From assembly GCA_030615805.1 (NCBI GenBank), contig JAUWYN010000021.1, positions 1 to 13,766 on the forward strand: 13,766 nt of DNA, in the 5' to 3' direction. This document shows, piece by piece, positions 13,116-13,766 of this stretch (positions within the stretch are counted from its first letter, which is position 1; each line of letters begins with the position of its first letter). This DNA comes from Hadesarchaea archaeon. GTDB lineage: Archaea > Hadarchaeota > Hadarchaeia > Hadarchaeales > Hadarchaeaceae. The notes below the pieces were generated by a model. It saw nothing but the letters and a program-made list of their open reading frames with translations. It ran no database searches and had not been told where the DNA came from. A program made the position numbers and the translations under genes.

Positions 13116-13140
13116 TAATTCTATAAAAGCTTTTTGGTGC

Positions 13141-13766
13141 TTAGAATGTAACTACATTACCTGTTCTAAGTTGGTTGCACTTTTTTCCAAAGACCTTCGA
13201 GAACTTTGTGATTGCCTTCTTTCCCGTGCAGTGACATGGCATGACGACTTTCACGCCAGCTTTCTGGAACTCCTCAATGGTTGCATTTATCCTTCCCGCA
13301 CTTGCTCCAGCTAGGTGAAACCCACCAACGACAGCATACACGCCGCTCGAACCCGTTACCTTTTGTGCCTGCTTAATCGTGTTTATCAACCCAGCGTGAG
13401 CGCAACCCGTGATGACCGCCAGCCCATTTCCCTTAACCACCACGAAAAGCGCCTGATCATCTGGCATGTAGTCCTTGACGAGCTTGCCCCTCCTCATGGT
13501 TTTAAACCCTTTGACTTCTTCCAATGGGCTGGCTCTTTTGATTTCCCCGCTCACCCAAACCCCATGCGCTATAGAAGTCGGGCCCCGTTTTAGGGTTAAG
13601 ATGCCGCTTGATTTCTCCAACTCTAAAACCTGAAAAGGAATGCCGGCTTTTTTGAAACGCTTCTTCCTCGTCGCGAATTTTGCCTCAAGGGCCCCCGGAT
13701 GGGCTATCACAGGCACTTTTTTGCCGATGTGCTTTAGGATGCCCAAGAGCCCGCCGGTATGGTCGT
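13141..13766 (-). CDS. MBL-fold metallohydrolase, DHPS-like, 5' end missing
   Basis: The gene runs off the right edge. The visible 208 codons begin inside the metal-binding motif (DHTGGLLGILKHIG, the end of an HxHxDH site) and include TGCAHAGLINTIKQA, VVGGFHLAGAS and MPCHCTGKKAITKF, the later metal ligands of the DHPS-like group. TTG at 13746 is internal, not a start, because the DHTGG motif lies just before it. The missing part is about 65-80 residues. It differs from the 5791 gene by a longer middle (RKKRFKKAGIPFQVLEL...) but shares the same C-terminal motifs. The stop TAA lies just before the promoter of the seven-gene operon on the same strand; it may be a separate unit upstream. Confidence 0.85.
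   Translation of the reverse strand, partial: DHTGGLLGILKHIGKKVPVIAHPGALEAKFATRKKRFKKAGIPFQVLELEKSSGILTLKRGPTSIAHGVWVSGEIKRASPLEEVKGFKTMRRGKLVKDYMPDDQALFVVVKGNGLAVITGCAHAGLINTIKQAQKVTGSSGVYAVVGGFHLAGASAGRINATIEEFQKAGVKVVMPCHCTGKKAITKFSKVFGKKCNQLRTGNVVTF

Noticed and set aside
12766..13116. Alternative minus-strand frame of 116 codons over the aromatic-rich gene, and the longer frame from 13022
   Set aside because: Both overlap the 12803-13084 gene in other frames and lack good ribosome sites; the first also runs through the operator. The 13022 frame becomes real only from ATG 12779.

Overview
The window reads as part of the genome of an anaerobic archaeon, probably from an uncultivated lineage. 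Three things point to archaea: TATA-type promoters without bacterial -35/-10 boxes, many GTG/TTG starts placed after GGAGGTG-like ribosome binding sites, and the gene content (Mrp/NBP35 ATPase, paired MinD ATPases with inserted ferredoxin domains, DUF5320-type proteins, archaeal TrmO, DUF89 and DUF364). I cannot assign the lineage from the sequence alone. The DNA is gene-dense: neighbours mostly overlap or sit a few bases apart, and no gap exceeds about 125 bases. I saw no tRNA, rRNA, CRISPR array or insertion sequence.

Layout. 1-1937: the tail of a + strand gene (FdrA-like), then on the - strand DUF1847 followed by a radical SAM gene whose frame is cut by a TAG at 298-300 and continues to a TGA at 118, then a + strand AhpD-like carboxymuconolactone decarboxylase. 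1941-4581 (- strand): Mrp ATPase, DUF364 protein, polytopic membrane protein, thioredoxin, arranged as one operon. 4703-5716 (- strand): two DUF5320-type proteins with near-duplicate C-terminal helices. 5791-6902 (+ strand): an MBL-fold protein and TrmO, overlapping by ATGA. 6903-9006 (- strand): ZIP metal transporter, DUF89 phosphatase, DUF523/TudS-like protein. 9112-13084 (- strand): a seven-gene operon made of an aromatic/glycine-rich protein, a DUF5320-like protein, a single NifX-like domain, a double NifX-like domain protein, two MinD-ferredoxin ATPases and a zinc ribbon protein. 13141-13766: the 3' part of a second MBL-fold gene.

The main theme is an apparent metal-sulfur cluster assembly or carrier system. 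NifX/NafY-type (COG1433) domains, paired MinD-ferredoxin ATPases (COG1149) and an Mrp ATPase together recall the orp (orange protein, Mo-Cu cluster) operons of Desulfovibrio, here with DUF5320-type proteins and MBL-fold proteins added. Three transcription units of this system carry the same layout immediately upstream: a TATA box, 6-7 bases, then a 14-base palindrome-like element with a TGCACA half (5726-5739, 13102-13115, weaker at 4595-4608). The element lies between the TATA box and the expected transcription start, which suggests one repressor controls all three. That regulon is the most interesting signal in the window.

The second notable signal is the in-frame TAG in the radical SAM gene. 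The 59 codons after it read as the normal C-terminus of that family. TAG ends at least seven other genes here, so a general recoding of TAG is not supported; a nonsense mutation, a sequencing error or a local readthrough/pyrrolysine event remain possible.
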